64,000 nucleotides of DNA from Paludibacteraceae bacterium (GCA_017457295.1 JAFTHS010000004.1:1-64000), one strand, 5' to 3'. Positions 33,817 to 42,930 are shown, counted from the stretch's first letter. Program-made: numbers and translations. Notes: generated from the sequence alone by a model not told the origin.

Positions 33817-35663
33817 ATGCCCTCTTTATCTAATTTTAACACTTGATACAATTCTTTGGTACTACCATGTTCTACAAATTGGTCACGAACTCCCAAACGA
33901 GTCACGTGTGGTACGTAACTATTATCAGCCATAAACTCAAGCACAGCACTACCCAATCCTCCGCTAATCACACCATCTTCAACAGTAATTATCGTGTCAA
34001 ATTTCTGTCCTATATCATGCAAAATATTCTCATCTATTGGCTTTAGCCAACGCATATCGTAGTGCGCTACTTGTATTGCTTCCTCGCCGAGTGCCTCAAT
34101 TGCTTCGGATACAGTATTACCTATTGCACCAATACTTAGTACTGCCACCTTGCTACCTTCCTTTAGGCAGAAGCCTTTTCCAATAGTTAATTTTCCATCT
34201 TCTATCCCACTAATACTTCGTCCTCTCGGATAACGGATAGCGATAGGTCCATCATATTCTTTTGCAAGTAGCATCATAGATTCGAGATCTTCTTTGGTCA
34301 TCGGTGCCCCTATCACCATATTAGGAATAGGACGCAAAAATGCCAAATCAAGCAATCCATGGTGCGTAGCACCATCATTACCTACAATACCTGCACGGTC
34401 GATGCAGAAGACCACATGCAGTTTAGGCAAAGCCACATCGTGGATGATATTGTCATATGCACGTTGTAAGAAACTGGAGTAGATATTGCAATAAGGAACC
34501 AATCCTGCCTTAGCCATACCTGCGGAGAATGTAACGGCGTGTCCCTCTGCTATACCCACATCAAATACGCGTTCGGGCAACTCTGATTGCATGATTGTCA
34601 TGCTACAACCACTTGGCATTGCAGGTGTTACACCTACAACACGTTCATCCGCCTTGGCCATCTTCAACAGTTGTTCTCCAAACACTTCTTGCCATAGCGG
34701 CTCTAAATTGTTTCCTTTTTCCGTTTTACGTTTTCCGTTTTCCACGCAGAATTCGCCTGGCGCATGCCATGTAGTTTGGTCATTCTCAGCTGGGCCATAA
34801 CCTTTACCCTTCTTAGTAATGATATGTAGCACCTTAGGACCTTCGTAATCTTTAATCTCACTAAAGATACGTACCAAACTCAGTACATCATGTCCGTCTG
34901 CAGGACCAAAATAACGAAGGTTCAAACCTTGGAATATATTATTTCCTTGTTTGGTTAGCAGGGCTTTGAGATTGTTTGTAAAACGTTGTACACGCCCTTT
35001 ATTATCATCATTGATAAGGTGTAATTTGCGAGCCACTCGATATCCCCACCAACGCCAACGATTATAACGCTCACTCGTAGTAAGATCCACTAAATACTGC
35101 GTAAATCCACCCTTGATAGGGTCAATTGCCATATTGTTGTCGTTGAGTACGATGAGCAGATTGTTCTTGTTCATCGAGGTATTATTCAATCCCTCAAATG
35201 CCAATCCTCCTGTCATAGCCCCATCGCCAATAACTGCTACCACATGGCGATCCTGGCGAACCTTTTGACTGCCAATCTCAATACCTAAGGCTGCGGAGAT
35301 ACTATTACTAGCATGTCCCGCGATAAAAGCATCATACTCACTCTCCATCGGAGATGGGAAAGGTGCTAGTCCTTTGAATTGTCGATTTGTATGAAAACGT
35401 TCACGGCGACCTGTCAAAATCTTATGAGCATAGGCCTGATGACCTACGTCCCAAACCAATTGATCATTAGGTGTATCAAATACATAATGCAAAGCCACAG
35501 TCAATTCTACCGTACCGAGCGATGAGCCCAAGTGACCTGGGTTCTGACTGAGTTCCTGCACAATAAAGTCACGCACTTCCTCACAAACTTGTGGCAAAGT
35601 ATCTAATGGCAGTACCTTCAAGTCGCTTGGATTATATAGCGTATTTAGATATTTGTATTCCAT
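33783..35663 (-). CDS. dxs: 1-deoxy-D-xylulose-5-phosphate synthase
   Basis: Thiamine-diphosphate enzyme of 626 aa, first step of the MEP isoprenoid pathway (pyruvate + glyceraldehyde 3-phosphate). Visible are HLGSSLGTVEL, GHQAYAHKIL, the ThDP motif GDGAMTGG to NDNNMAIDP, and the transketolase central domain with GIAEGHAV and FLQRAYDN. A 7-bp repeat in the coding sequence (34717-34744) produces a Lys/Arg/Asn-rich insertion (ENGKRKTEKGNN) near residue 310, in the interdomain linker. First gene of the six-gene operon ending with coaE. Confidence 0.96.
   Translation of the reverse strand: MEYKYLNTLYNPSDLKVLPLDTLPQVCEEVRDFIVQELSQNPGHLGSSLGTVELTVALHYVFDTPNDQLVWDVGHQAYAHKILTGRRERFHTNRQFKGLAPFPSPMESEYDAFIAGHASNSISAALGIEIGSQKVRQDRHVVAVIGDGAMTGGLAFEGLNNTSMNKNNLLIVLNDNNMAIDPIKGGFTQYLVDLTTSERYNRWRWWGYRVARKLHLINDDNKGRVQRFTNNLKALLTKQGNNIFQGLNLRYFGPADGHDVLSLVRIFSEIKDYEGPKVLHIITKKGKGYGPAENDQTTWHAPGEFCVENGKRKTEKGNNLEPLWQEVFGEQLLKMAKADERVVGVTPAMPSGCSMTIMQSELPERVFDVGIAEGHAVTFSAGMAKAGLVPYCNIYSSFLQRAYDNIIHDVALPKLHVVFCIDRAGIVGNDGATHHGLLDLAFLRPIPNMVIGAPMTKEDLESMMLLAKEYDGPIAIRYPRGRSISGIEDGKLTIGKGFCLKEGSKVAVLSIGAIGNTVSEAIEALGEEAIQVAHYDMRWLKPIDENILHDIGQKFDTIITVEDGVISGGLGSAVLEFMADNSYVPHVTRLGVRDQFVEHGSTKELYQVLKLDKEGICESLLQALEQ
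34717..34744. repeat. 7-bp tandem repeat inside dxs
   Basis: TTTTCCG, TTTTACG, TTTTCCG, TTTTCCA at 34717, 34724, 34731 and 34738. The array keeps the frame overall and encodes a basic linker. The same heptamer (as GGAAAAC) also occurs as a pair in the padR gene near 37100. Confidence 0.75.
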
Positions 35664-35727
35664 AATTCTTGTAATGAAATCTCTCCATATTTATTCGCGT
35701 GAGCGCGCACTCGCGCATAATAGTTTG

Positions 35728-35758
35728 CAAAGGTATATATTTTTTCTCATATATGCAA
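35728..35758 (-). promoter_or_regulatory. Promoter of the dxs operon
   Basis: Minus strand: TTG (35758-35756), 20-nt spacer, TACCTTTG (35735-35728). The short leader contains a GC-rich tract (35700-35716). Confidence 0.8.
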
Positions 35759-35838
35759 ATTTTACCCCTATTTTGCTATTTCCATTTAGCAAAATGCAAA
35801 AATATATGTCCAAAAATACACATTTCTAGTACTTTGTA

Positions 35839-35869
35839 TTGCATAGTATTGTAAAAAGCGATATCTTTG
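35839..35869 (+). promoter_or_regulatory. Promoter of the PepSY-like gene, with a long leader
   Basis: TTG (35839-35841), 20-nt spacer, TATCTTTG (35862-35869). Start near 35875 leaves about 275 nt of untranslated leader before 36150. That leader holds a hairpin GAGGTG/CACCTC near 36001-36019 and an 11-bp-period array; no known riboswitch is recognised. Confidence 0.7.
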
Positions 35870-36077
35870 CATCGATTTTCCAAAATCAAGTGTTCTTTGA
35901 TATCTTGTGGCATAGTTTTTGCAAAAGTTTTGACAAAACCATTTATTGACGTTATATTATTAACATGTACCGGTCATTCGCTTTCATATTAACATACATT
36001 GAGGTGCCAACTCCACCTCTTTCAACGGGCATCTTGTCTGAAATTCCGTTTCATCGTCGCGAATAACAAGCATATAT

Positions 36078-36110
36078 ATCCTATACTAAAGGTATACCAA
36101 GGGTATATAA
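36078..36110. repeat. Degenerate 11-bp-period array (TATA core)
   Basis: TATA cores at 36082, 36093 and 36104 within similar contexts (CTATACTA, GTATACCA, GTATATAA). This is the weakest of the 11-bp arrays and is within the leader of the PepSY-like gene. Confidence 0.5.
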
Positions 36111-36149
36111 AAACTATTATTTAATAACCTTAATAAATAGAAAACTAAT

Positions 36150-36581
36150 ATGAAAAAGATTTTAGCCGTTTTGGCAACCATCACGCTAACAATGACAGCA
36201 TGTGCTGATCATAACCATTTAATTGAATATTCTGAACTTCCTGTTCAAGCACAAGCATTCATCCAAAAGTACTTCAACATTTCAGATGTAGCTGTTATTC
36301 AAGTAGAAGATTTTGGAAGAAGTCGTGAATACGATATTCGATTAAAGAATGGAACCGAGATCGACTTTGATTATCAAGGCAATCTCAAGTCAATCAACTG
36401 CGAAGTTTCACCTGTGCCAGAGGGTATTGTGCCAGAACTTATTACAAGTTATGTTAAGTTGCATTATCCACAGCATTTTATCGTTGAGTACACCATTAAT
36501 TATCGCAGATTAGAAGTTGAACTCAGCAATGGAATAGACTTGATTTTTGACCTCGAAGGTCATTTCGTCGGAGTTGATTAA
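36150..36581 (+). CDS. PepSY-like (DUF2874) lipoprotein
   Basis: Small exported protein of 143 aa. The signal sequence ends in a lipobox-like TMTAC, so Cys at about 18 is probably lipidated. Two PepSY-like repeats follow (about 30-85 and 90-143), each with the pattern of an amphipathic helix then YDIRLKNGTEIDFDYQGNL or VELSNGIDLIFDLEGHF. The family is common in Bacteroidota envelopes; its ligand is unknown. It is transcribed from a promoter with an unusually long leader. Confidence 0.85.
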   Translation: MKKILAVLATITLTMTACADHNHLIEYSELPVQAQAFIQKYFNISDVAVIQVEDFGRSREYDIRLKNGTEIDFDYQGNLKSINCEVSPVPEGIVPELITSYVKLHYPQHFIVEYTINYRRLEVELSNGIDLIFDLEGHFVGVD

Positions 36582-36647
36582 CATCTAAATTAGAAGGACT
36601 ATGCAGCATTATCATATTGACAACCAAACAAATAAAATTATACAACA

Positions 36648-36848
36648 ATGAAAAAACTGTATCGTTCTTCCAACCGCATTTTGGCGGGTGTTTGTGGCGG
36701 AATCGCCGAGTATTTTGATGTGGATCCTACTTTGATTCGCGTAGTGTATCTTATCTTGAGTTTATTCTCAGCTGGATTTCCAGGTTTACTCCTGTACATT
36801 ATCTTGATGATTTTGATGCCTAATTACAATCAGATTGAAAATCAATAA
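36648..36848 (+). CDS. PspC-domain small membrane protein
   Basis: 66-aa protein with the PspC signature KKLYRSSNRILAGVCGGIAE and YFDVDPTLIRVVYL, followed by one or two transmembrane segments. PspC domains are linked to envelope-stress signalling. It is followed 13 nt later by padR and then the GIN-domain gene, a recurring Bacteroidota cassette. Confidence 0.9.
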   Translation: MKKLYRSSNRILAGVCGGIAEYFDVDPTLIRVVYLILSLFSAGFPGLLLYIILMILMPNYNQIENQ

Positions 36849-36861
36849 ATTGTAAATCAAA

Positions 36862-37206
36862 ATGCTATCCAATCTCAAAAGCCAAATGCGCAAAGGATTG
36901 TTAGAATACTGTATCCTTGCCATCATCAGTCGCGACGAGGCGTATGCTTCGGATATCCTTGACCAGCTCAAGGGAGCGCAACTGGTGGTGGTAGAGGGAA
37001 CGGTATATCCACTCCTTACTCGCATGAAAAATGAGGGGCTACTTACTTATCGTTGGCAGGAATCTACTGGTGGACCACCACGAAAGTATTATACATTAAC
37101 GGAAAACGGAAAACAGCTCCTGGCTCAACTCGATCAAGAATGGCAATCTATCTGCCAAGCTATCAACCGAATAACAACACCCGACCCTAACAATATAGAG
37201 GTCTAA
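36862..37206 (+). CDS. PadR-family transcriptional regulator
   Basis: Winged-helix repressor of 114 aa: MRKGLLEYCILAIISRDEAY, the recognition region VEGTVYPLLTRMKNEGLL, and the wing TGGPPRKYYTLTENGK. It is the short PadR subfamily 2 form. Between the PspC and GIN-domain genes it is likely to autoregulate this operon. Confidence 0.93.
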   Translation: MLSNLKSQMRKGLLEYCILAIISRDEAYASDILDQLKGAQLVVVEGTVYPLLTRMKNEGLLTYRWQESTGGPPRKYYTLTENGKQLLAQLDQEWQSICQAINRITTPDPNNIEV

Positions 37207-37220
37207 AATCCCTAACAATC

Positions 37221-38627
37221 ATGAAAGAAACTCGTACTATCAACCTCAATGGGTTGGTATATCATATTGACTATGACGCCCATCACATCTTGCATGACTA
37301 CTTGCAAGATATAGAGCTTCGCCTGCCTCAAGACGATCGTCAAGAAGTGATGAACGACATCGAAGCGCGAATTGCAGAATTATTTCAAAAAGCGCTTTTC
37401 GCAAAAAACGCACAAGTAGTTAATTTAGAAATGGTTAATTCTGTCAAATCGCAGATTGGAGATCCTTCTGAATTCGGGCCTAATCGCCGTCCGAAGGTAA
37501 AGGTTGACAAATCGCAGAACACAGGTTGTAGCCGTATCCTAAGAATTGTGCTTAATGTCATATTACTTGTTTTGGCATTACCTATGATTTTCATCGGACT
37601 TGCCATTCTTTTCGCAATCATACTTTCGCTATTTGGAGTGGCTATTGCGGGAACTACAAGTTTGGCATCTATTATGCCTATTTTCCCCGTATTTGCTGAA
37701 CTCTTAGTGGATGGCGGAGCATTCATTATTCCACTCTTGATGGTTGCTCTTATCTTAATTATTGCGCTACCTATCGTCATGTTGGTACACACAATAGTGA
37801 CATATATGCGCACGCGACGTGGTCCAAAAGCACGTTTTTGGTGGATCACCATCCTATTTTGGATTGCTTCAATCATTTTTTGGGGCGTTTCACTCGTGCG
37901 TTTGTATCAATCCTACGACATGGCTCCTGAGATTCTAAAAACCATGGTATGGGACGGATTAGATGTAGATGATCAAGAAGGTACTCTTGCTTCCGAACTT
38001 CAATTGGAACCTTACCATAGTGTAGAATTGCGAGGTGCTGCTAATTTGTATTTAAACAATGGAACGCAACAATCTACCGTATTGACAACCAATCAAATAA
38101 ACTCCTTGGTATATGAAGGCGCAATCAAAGCAGAAGTGCGAGATAGTGTACTCTATATCGAGACATCTAATCAAATCCCTGTAGATGATGTGATGATAGA
38201 TTTTTCAATTACTTCTCCCTATTTGCGCAAACTAACAGTCTATGGTGCTAGCAAAATAGAAACCGCAGACAATCAAGTGCTTGCGCAACCAAACTTCACT
38301 CTCGACCTCAATGGTGCAGCCGAGGCGGACCTACATTTGAATGTGCAGACATTGACGGTAGATGCCAAAGGGGCTAGCAAACTTGAGTTAGAAGGTCAAG
38401 CGGATGATGTACATATCACAATTGCTGGTGCTGGCGAAGTAGAAGCTGAAGATTTGCATGCTCAAACCATGCACATCAACTGTGCGGGAGCGAGCAAAGC
38501 TGAGGTAAATGTTGCACGCGAATTGTGGGCACAAGCGGCTGGTGCAAGTAAGATAACCTATAAAGGCACACCACACATCAAGCAAAACATGGCTGTAGGC
38601 GGTAGTGTTATCAAGAAAGAACTATAA
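37221..38627 (+). CDS. PspC-associated membrane protein with head GIN domain (DUF2807)
   Basis: 468-aa protein. An N-terminal cytosolic region (1-100) with an acidic helix (DDRQEVMNDIEARIAELF) is followed by about four transmembrane segments (~108-230) and an extracytoplasmic DUF2807 domain (~265-460). That domain shows repeated beta-turn units with a GA(S/A/G)(K/E) core: YGASKIE, NGAAEAD, KGASKLE, AGAGEVE, AGASKAE, AGASKIT, as expected for a right-handed beta-helix-like fold. It is probably an envelope sensor or adhesin-like surface module; function unproven. Third gene of the PspC-PadR cassette. Confidence 0.87.
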   Translation: MKETRTINLNGLVYHIDYDAHHILHDYLQDIELRLPQDDRQEVMNDIEARIAELFQKALFAKNAQVVNLEMVNSVKSQIGDPSEFGPNRRPKVKVDKSQNTGCSRILRIVLNVILLVLALPMIFIGLAILFAIILSLFGVAIAGTTSLASIMPIFPVFAELLVDGGAFIIPLLMVALILIIALPIVMLVHTIVTYMRTRRGPKARFWWITILFWIASIIFWGVSLVRLYQSYDMAPEILKTMVWDGLDVDDQEGTLASELQLEPYHSVELRGAANLYLNNGTQQSTVLTTNQINSLVYEGAIKAEVRDSVLYIETSNQIPVDDVMIDFSITSPYLRKLTVYGASKIETADNQVLAQPNFTLDLNGAAEADLHLNVQTLTVDAKGASKLELEGQADDVHITIAGAGEVEAEDLHAQTMHINCAGASKAEVNVARELWAQAAGASKITYKGTPHIKQNMAVGGSVIKKEL

Positions 38628-38638
38628 ATTACCTGACT

Positions 38639-38693
38639 TTAGTTAGTGATTACTTAGTGATTAGTTAGTGATTAGTTAGTTATTACTTAGTGA
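38639..38693. repeat. 11-bp-period tandem array, five copies (TTAGTTAGTGA)
   Basis: Units begin at 38639, 38650, 38661, 38672 and 38683: TTAGTTAGTGA or TTACTTAGTGA, one with TTA at the end. It is the longest clean 11-bp array in the window and sits between a stop codon (38627) and a bidirectional terminator. Confidence 0.95.
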
Positions 38694-38716
38694 TTCGACT
38701 ATCTTTAGGGTATAAA

Positions 38717-38751
38717 AAATAGGGTGTTTCCATGTAGGAACACCCTATTTT
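38717..38751. terminator. Bidirectional intrinsic terminator between convergent genes
   Basis: AAAATAGGGTGTTTCC pairs with GGAACACCCTATTTT (one bulged T). A-rich and T-rich flanks serve both the GIN-domain operon and the aminotransferase gene. Confidence 0.88.
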
Positions 38752-38767
38752 CATTTACGTTATAATA

Positions 38768-39973
38768 TTATTGTAATTTCGCCAATGCTTCTTTCATTCG
38801 ACGCATTGCTTCTACAATCTTATCTTCGCTAGTAGCATAGGAGAAGCGAATGCAATTATCTTCACCGAAGGCACTACCAGTAACGCAAGCCACATGTGCC
38901 TCTTGTAAAAGGAAAGTTACCAATTCATCGGCATTATGGATAGTTTGCCCTTGGTACTGTTTACCAAAATATGCCGATACATCAGGGAACAAATAGAACG
39001 CGCCTTGTGGCTCTAACACTTTCATTCCTGGTATTTCTTTTGCCAATCCTACAATCAAATTGCGACGACGTTCAAACGCTTGACGCATCTCCTCCACGCA
39101 TTCTTGAGGACCAGTATATGCTGCCTCTGCTGCTTTTTGAGCAATTGTAGTCGCACAACTAATAGTTTGACCTTGTAAACGCTTCACAGCAGTAATCAAA
39201 TCTTTGTCATGGCATGCCAACCAACCGATACGATAACCAGTCATAGCATATGCCTTGCTGACACCATTGATAATAATCAATCGGTCTTCCAACTCTGGGA
39301 ACTGTGCTAAAGTTTCGTGCTTACCTGTATATAGAATATGTTGGTAGATTTCATCTGCCAATACCACAACTTGTGGATGTTTCTTCAGCACTTCCACAAG
39401 AGCTTTTAAATTCTCCAATGTATATACAGAACCTGTAGGATTGTTAGGAGAACAAAGCATCAACAACTTGGTATGAGGTGTTATTGCGGCCTCAAGTTGC
39501 TCTGCTGTAAGGCAGAAGTTATTCTCCATAGTGGTCTTTACCAAAACACTTTTGCCTTCGGCAATCTTCACCATCTCCACATAACTTACCCAGCAAGGTG
39601 TAGGCATAATCACCTCATCTCCAGGGCCAATTAATGCTTCAATAGCATTACACAATGCTTGCTTAGCTCCTACAGAAACGACAATCTCATTTGCATTATA
39701 CGGACGCACCGAATAGCCAGCTAGATCCTTGTTTAGGGTGTTGGCAATAGCCTCACGCAAAGCGGGGAATCCAGGAGTAGGTCCATAATGCGAAATATCA
39801 TTATTCACAGCATCAATAGCTGCTTGTTTTACATGAGCAGGAGCAGGAAAATCTGGTTCTCCTAACGACAAACCTATCACATCCACGCCCTCAGCACGCA
39901 TTTGTTGGCACAACGCTGCTACTTTCAAAGTTTGTGATTCCTCTAAAGCACTTATCCTTTTTGAAATTTCCAT
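38768..39973 (-). CDS. Pyridoxal-phosphate aminotransferase, aspartate aminotransferase type (class I)
   Basis: 401-aa fold-type I aminotransferase. Visible are GLSLGEPDFPAPAH, the CSPNNPTG motif, ADEIYQH (PLP-ring Asp and Tyr), the PLP lysine in GVSKAYAMTGYRIGW and the substrate-binding Arg in IRFSYA. This is the usual Bacteroidota/Ib-type aspartate aminotransferase, interconverting aspartate and 2-oxoglutarate with oxaloacetate and glutamate. Other acceptor specificity cannot be excluded. It is monocistronic. The 146 nt upstream hold the GH13 terminator and no clear consensus promoter. Confidence 0.9.
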   Translation of the reverse strand: MEISKRISALEESQTLKVAALCQQMRAEGVDVIGLSLGEPDFPAPAHVKQAAIDAVNNDISHYGPTPGFPALREAIANTLNKDLAGYSVRPYNANEIVVSVGAKQALCNAIEALIGPGDEVIMPTPCWVSYVEMVKIAEGKSVLVKTTMENNFCLTAEQLEAAITPHTKLLMLCSPNNPTGSVYTLENLKALVEVLKKHPQVVVLADEIYQHILYTGKHETLAQFPELEDRLIIINGVSKAYAMTGYRIGWLACHDKDLITAVKRLQGQTISCATTIAQKAAEAAYTGPQECVEEMRQAFERRRNLIVGLAKEIPGMKVLEPQGAFYLFPDVSAYFGKQYQGQTIHNADELVTFLLQEAHVACVTGSAFGEDNCIRFSYATSEDKIVEAMRRMKEALAKLQ

Positions 39974-40079
39974 ATGAATATTTATCTATATTATCTTTAC
40001 TTATCTATACTGCTTATATTTATATTGTCTTATTGTGTGTAAGCAATTTTAGTTCTAAGATTATATTTGCTTCTAAAAG

Positions 40080-40109
40080 CTTAGGAGCAATGATACCATT
40101 GCTCCTAAG
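40080..40109 (-). terminator. Intrinsic terminator of the GH13 gene
   Basis: CTTAGGAGCAATG (40080-40092) pairs perfectly with CATTGCTCCTAAG (40097-40109) around a short ATAC loop. CTTTTAG follows on the minus strand. Confidence 0.85.
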
Positions 40110-40119
40110 TTGATTAGTG

Positions 40120-42861
40120 TTAGCGAATTACTTTCTTAGCGATTTTTTGACCATTCTTCTCATATTGAAGAATATACAATCCTGATTTCAATCCTGTCAA
40201 ATCAGCATTCATCACATTTGTTTGACGCATGATTACCTGACCACTAAGGGTATATACTTGTACATTATATGGGGGCAACATCTCCGTTGGTTCTATTACC
40301 ACGATATCTTCAATATCGGTCTTAAACTTGTAACCAGCAGGCATCTTTGGCAAAGCAACTTGTTTACCAGTTAGAACTACCACCTCACCTGGTGCAAGGG
40401 TAAGCGTGCTACCGGATTGCTGAGTTTCTTGCAAATAGTTATACCATGTACCTGAAGGAATATTAACAGTTTGATTACCTGAAGCTGCAAAGTTACCTGC
40501 TACAAATACATCACTACCCCATTGGATTGTACGTAAAGCCTTACCATCGGTCAAAGTTGCAGCAGTAGGATTCCCCTCAAAGACTTCTGGCATAATGCGT
40601 GTACGAAGTTGAATAATCTGTCCTACTTTTTGGAAAGCAGCCATTTGTACTGTACCTTCGAGTAGCCAGTGTTCAATACGTTTCTTCACTTGTGTTTTAG
40701 CATCGTAGTCTGCGCCTAATTCACTTGTGATACCATAGTCGTTCTTACCCCATTTGCTATCTTCATTTTGAAATTTAGAATCGTCAAATCCCAACTCCGC
40801 AAAGTGGTAAAACATTTGAGGACCATTTAGCAAGGTAAGAAATGCCATATTCAAAGGTACACGACCTACACGAACTGCTTCGTCGGTAGTCATTGCACCA
40901 TCACCCCATTGCTTTGCCTTAAAGAAAGAGCGTTCCTCATCGTGGCTCTCGCAATAAGACACATAATCATCTTTATTGGCTCTTGATAAATCTGATTTAG
41001 AACCACTCTTATCATCATACCATCCCATTGCTGTTTCTTGATATGCTTCTGAAGTATTTTCCCAGCACATCATACCAGCATTCACAAGCGTAGATGCGCC
41101 ACTATCCCAATGTTCCAAAATCATGTACGCATCAGACGAAACGGCTTGCACACCATTTGCATAATACTCTTGCAAGTGTTCCACATCATCATCCGTGGTG
41201 CCACAAAGACCATGGCTCAAATCCAAACGGAATCCATCCACCTTATATTCATTCAACCAATATTGGAAACAACGAGTGAACATTGTTTTGGTTGGTCCAA
41301 AGTCATGATTCCAATCTGGCTCAAATTCTCTATCTTTGTGAGGAATAGAACCACTATTATTATACCATGGGTTATACTTTAGGTCATTTCCATAAGGATA
41401 TAATACTGCCATTGGATTTTGACCAGTAGTATGATTAAATACCATATCAATAATTACTGCGATACCACGCTTGTGGCACTCATCAATGAAATCCTTGAGT
41501 TGCTCAGATGTTCCATACGATTTATCTACTGCAAAATAGTGGTTTGGATTGTATCCCCAACTATCGTTGCCATCAAACTCACAGATAGGCATCAATTCAA
41601 TCGCATTTACACCAAGATCCTCGAAATACTCCATGCGCTCCATCAGTGCTTCAAATGTACGAGCAGGAGTATGGTCACGCACCCACAACTCATAAATAAC
41701 TAGGTTATTTTTATTAGGACGCTTAAAATTCAGAGTAGCATCTGACCATTCAAATTCTGGTTTATCAGTCTGAATAACAGTCACATAACCTTCGCCTTCT
41801 GCTGGATAAGGTTTCAAATTAGGGAAATTTTGTGATGGTTCCCATGAATCATCAGAATGCAACACCAACTCCGAGTACAAATCAGAGATACGTTTTACCA
41901 CGCCATCCGCACGTACCACAACATACTGCATTGCATATTCTTTTTGTGGAGTCAATCCAGTAAGTTCTATCCAAAAGTATGCACTATCGTTAGCTTGCTT
42001 GAGTTGGTAGTCATTGGAGATTGTCCAATCATTGAAATCACCTACTACAAATACATGCTTTGCAGGCTCGGTCTTGCTACCTGCAAAAGTACAGAGAGTT
42101 ACTTTGGTATTATCTGACTTGTCATAGTAGATACCATTCACAATGCCAGCAGGGCGGTTTGCCTTAGTTGGATTATATGGTACACAAGTGCTTGCAGTAG
42201 CAGTTGCAGTTTCTGTACCATTGGTAGCTGTTAACTCAAAATCATAGTTACCTTGTTTGTCCAACTGATGGGTATAAGCCATCTCTGTTCCAGTAGCAGT
42301 TTTTACTACAGTGCCATTAAGCTTCAATGTCAATGTTGCAGAAGCCGTTGCATAGCAAGTCAAACTGACTTGTCCACCCACCGAAGATATCTCTAGCATT
42401 GATGTAGAAATACTAGCTGCCAATCCTGCCTCGGCCAATTCTACAAAAATATCTTTACTTTCAGCAGTTTTACCCTCTTTTGAACCACTAGGACCATCGT
42501 GGAATACAAATGCAAGTTTCTTTATCTCAGTAGATTTTGGACAACCATAGAAATCGTAAATATTAGGAATCACTATTTTCCAGTTGTCACCATCTTTTGT
42601 CAATTGGGTTTTAGCCGTATTCTTACGCCATTCCTCTACCACATTTTTCCAATCACTATCACTAGACGAAGCAGTAGTGATCAAACCTGTGTGGGCATAG
42701 CACTGGGTCGCGCCTACCATGCCTTTGTTACCCTCGTTAGGGTTAAAAATAATTGTAACCTCGCCATCATATCCTTTTTGGATAATACCTGGCACTGTAG
42801 TCACTTGTGCCATTACAATTGAAGTGAACACAAGCGCAAATAGTAATGTAATTTTTCTCAT
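40120..42861 (-). CDS. Secreted GH13 alpha-amylase-family enzyme with T9SS sorting domain
   Basis: Exported alpha-glucan hydrolase of 913 aa. Order of parts: signal peptide (ends MAQ), starch-binding-like N-terminal modules (~20-225), a CBM48/E-set domain with HVFVVGDFNDW (~230-345), the GH13 catalytic barrel (~385-760), an all-beta C domain, and a T9SS type A sorting domain (last ~75 residues, VQVYTLSGQ to LKSGLYILQY). All four GH13 regions are present: DMVFNH (472-477), GFRLD with nucleophile D547, acid/base E583 in ILEHWD, and SHDE with H640/D641. It is probably anchored to the cell surface for starch or glycogen use. Confidence 0.93.
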   Translation of the reverse strand: MRKITLLFALVFTSIVMAQVTTVPGIIQKGYDGEVTIIFNPNEGNKGMVGATQCYAHTGLITTASSSDSDWKNVVEEWRKNTAKTQLTKDGDNWKIVIPNIYDFYGCPKSTEIKKLAFVFHDGPSGSKEGKTAESKDIFVELAEAGLAASISTSMLEISSVGGQVSLTCYATASATLTLKLNGTVVKTATGTEMAYTHQLDKQGNYDFELTATNGTETATATASTCVPYNPTKANRPAGIVNGIYYDKSDNTKVTLCTFAGSKTEPAKHVFVVGDFNDWTISNDYQLKQANDSAYFWIELTGLTPQKEYAMQYVVVRADGVVKRISDLYSELVLHSDDSWEPSQNFPNLKPYPAEGEGYVTVIQTDKPEFEWSDATLNFKRPNKNNLVIYELWVRDHTPARTFEALMERMEYFEDLGVNAIELMPICEFDGNDSWGYNPNHYFAVDKSYGTSEQLKDFIDECHKRGIAVIIDMVFNHTTGQNPMAVLYPYGNDLKYNPWYNNSGSIPHKDREFEPDWNHDFGPTKTMFTRCFQYWLNEYKVDGFRLDLSHGLCGTTDDDVEHLQEYYANGVQAVSSDAYMILEHWDSGASTLVNAGMMCWENTSEAYQETAMGWYDDKSGSKSDLSRANKDDYVSYCESHDEERSFFKAKQWGDGAMTTDEAVRVGRVPLNMAFLTLLNGPQMFYHFAELGFDDSKFQNEDSKWGKNDYGITSELGADYDAKTQVKKRIEHWLLEGTVQMAAFQKVGQIIQLRTRIMPEVFEGNPTAATLTDGKALRTIQWGSDVFVAGNFAASGNQTVNIPSGTWYNYLQETQQSGSTLTLAPGEVVVLTGKQVALPKMPAGYKFKTDIEDIVVIEPTEMLPPYNVQVYTLSGQVIMRQTNVMNADLTGLKSGLYILQYEKNGQKIAKKVIR

Positions 42862-42899
42862 ATTAAGTATTTTTATGTGAATATGCCAAATTTAGCGTG

Positions 42900-42930
42900 C
42901 AAAGGTACAAAAAAAAACATACATACGCAA
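42900..42930 (-). promoter_or_regulatory. Promoter of the GH13 gene
   Basis: Minus strand: TTG (42930-42928), 20-nt spacer, TACCTTTG (42907-42900). It is back to back with the mnmA promoter. Confidence 0.8.

Noticed and set aside
35965..36066. 33-codon ORF in the leader of the PepSY-like gene
   Set aside because: No signal, no conserved motif and no evident regulatory codon run such as an attenuator leader; kept only as part of the leader observation.
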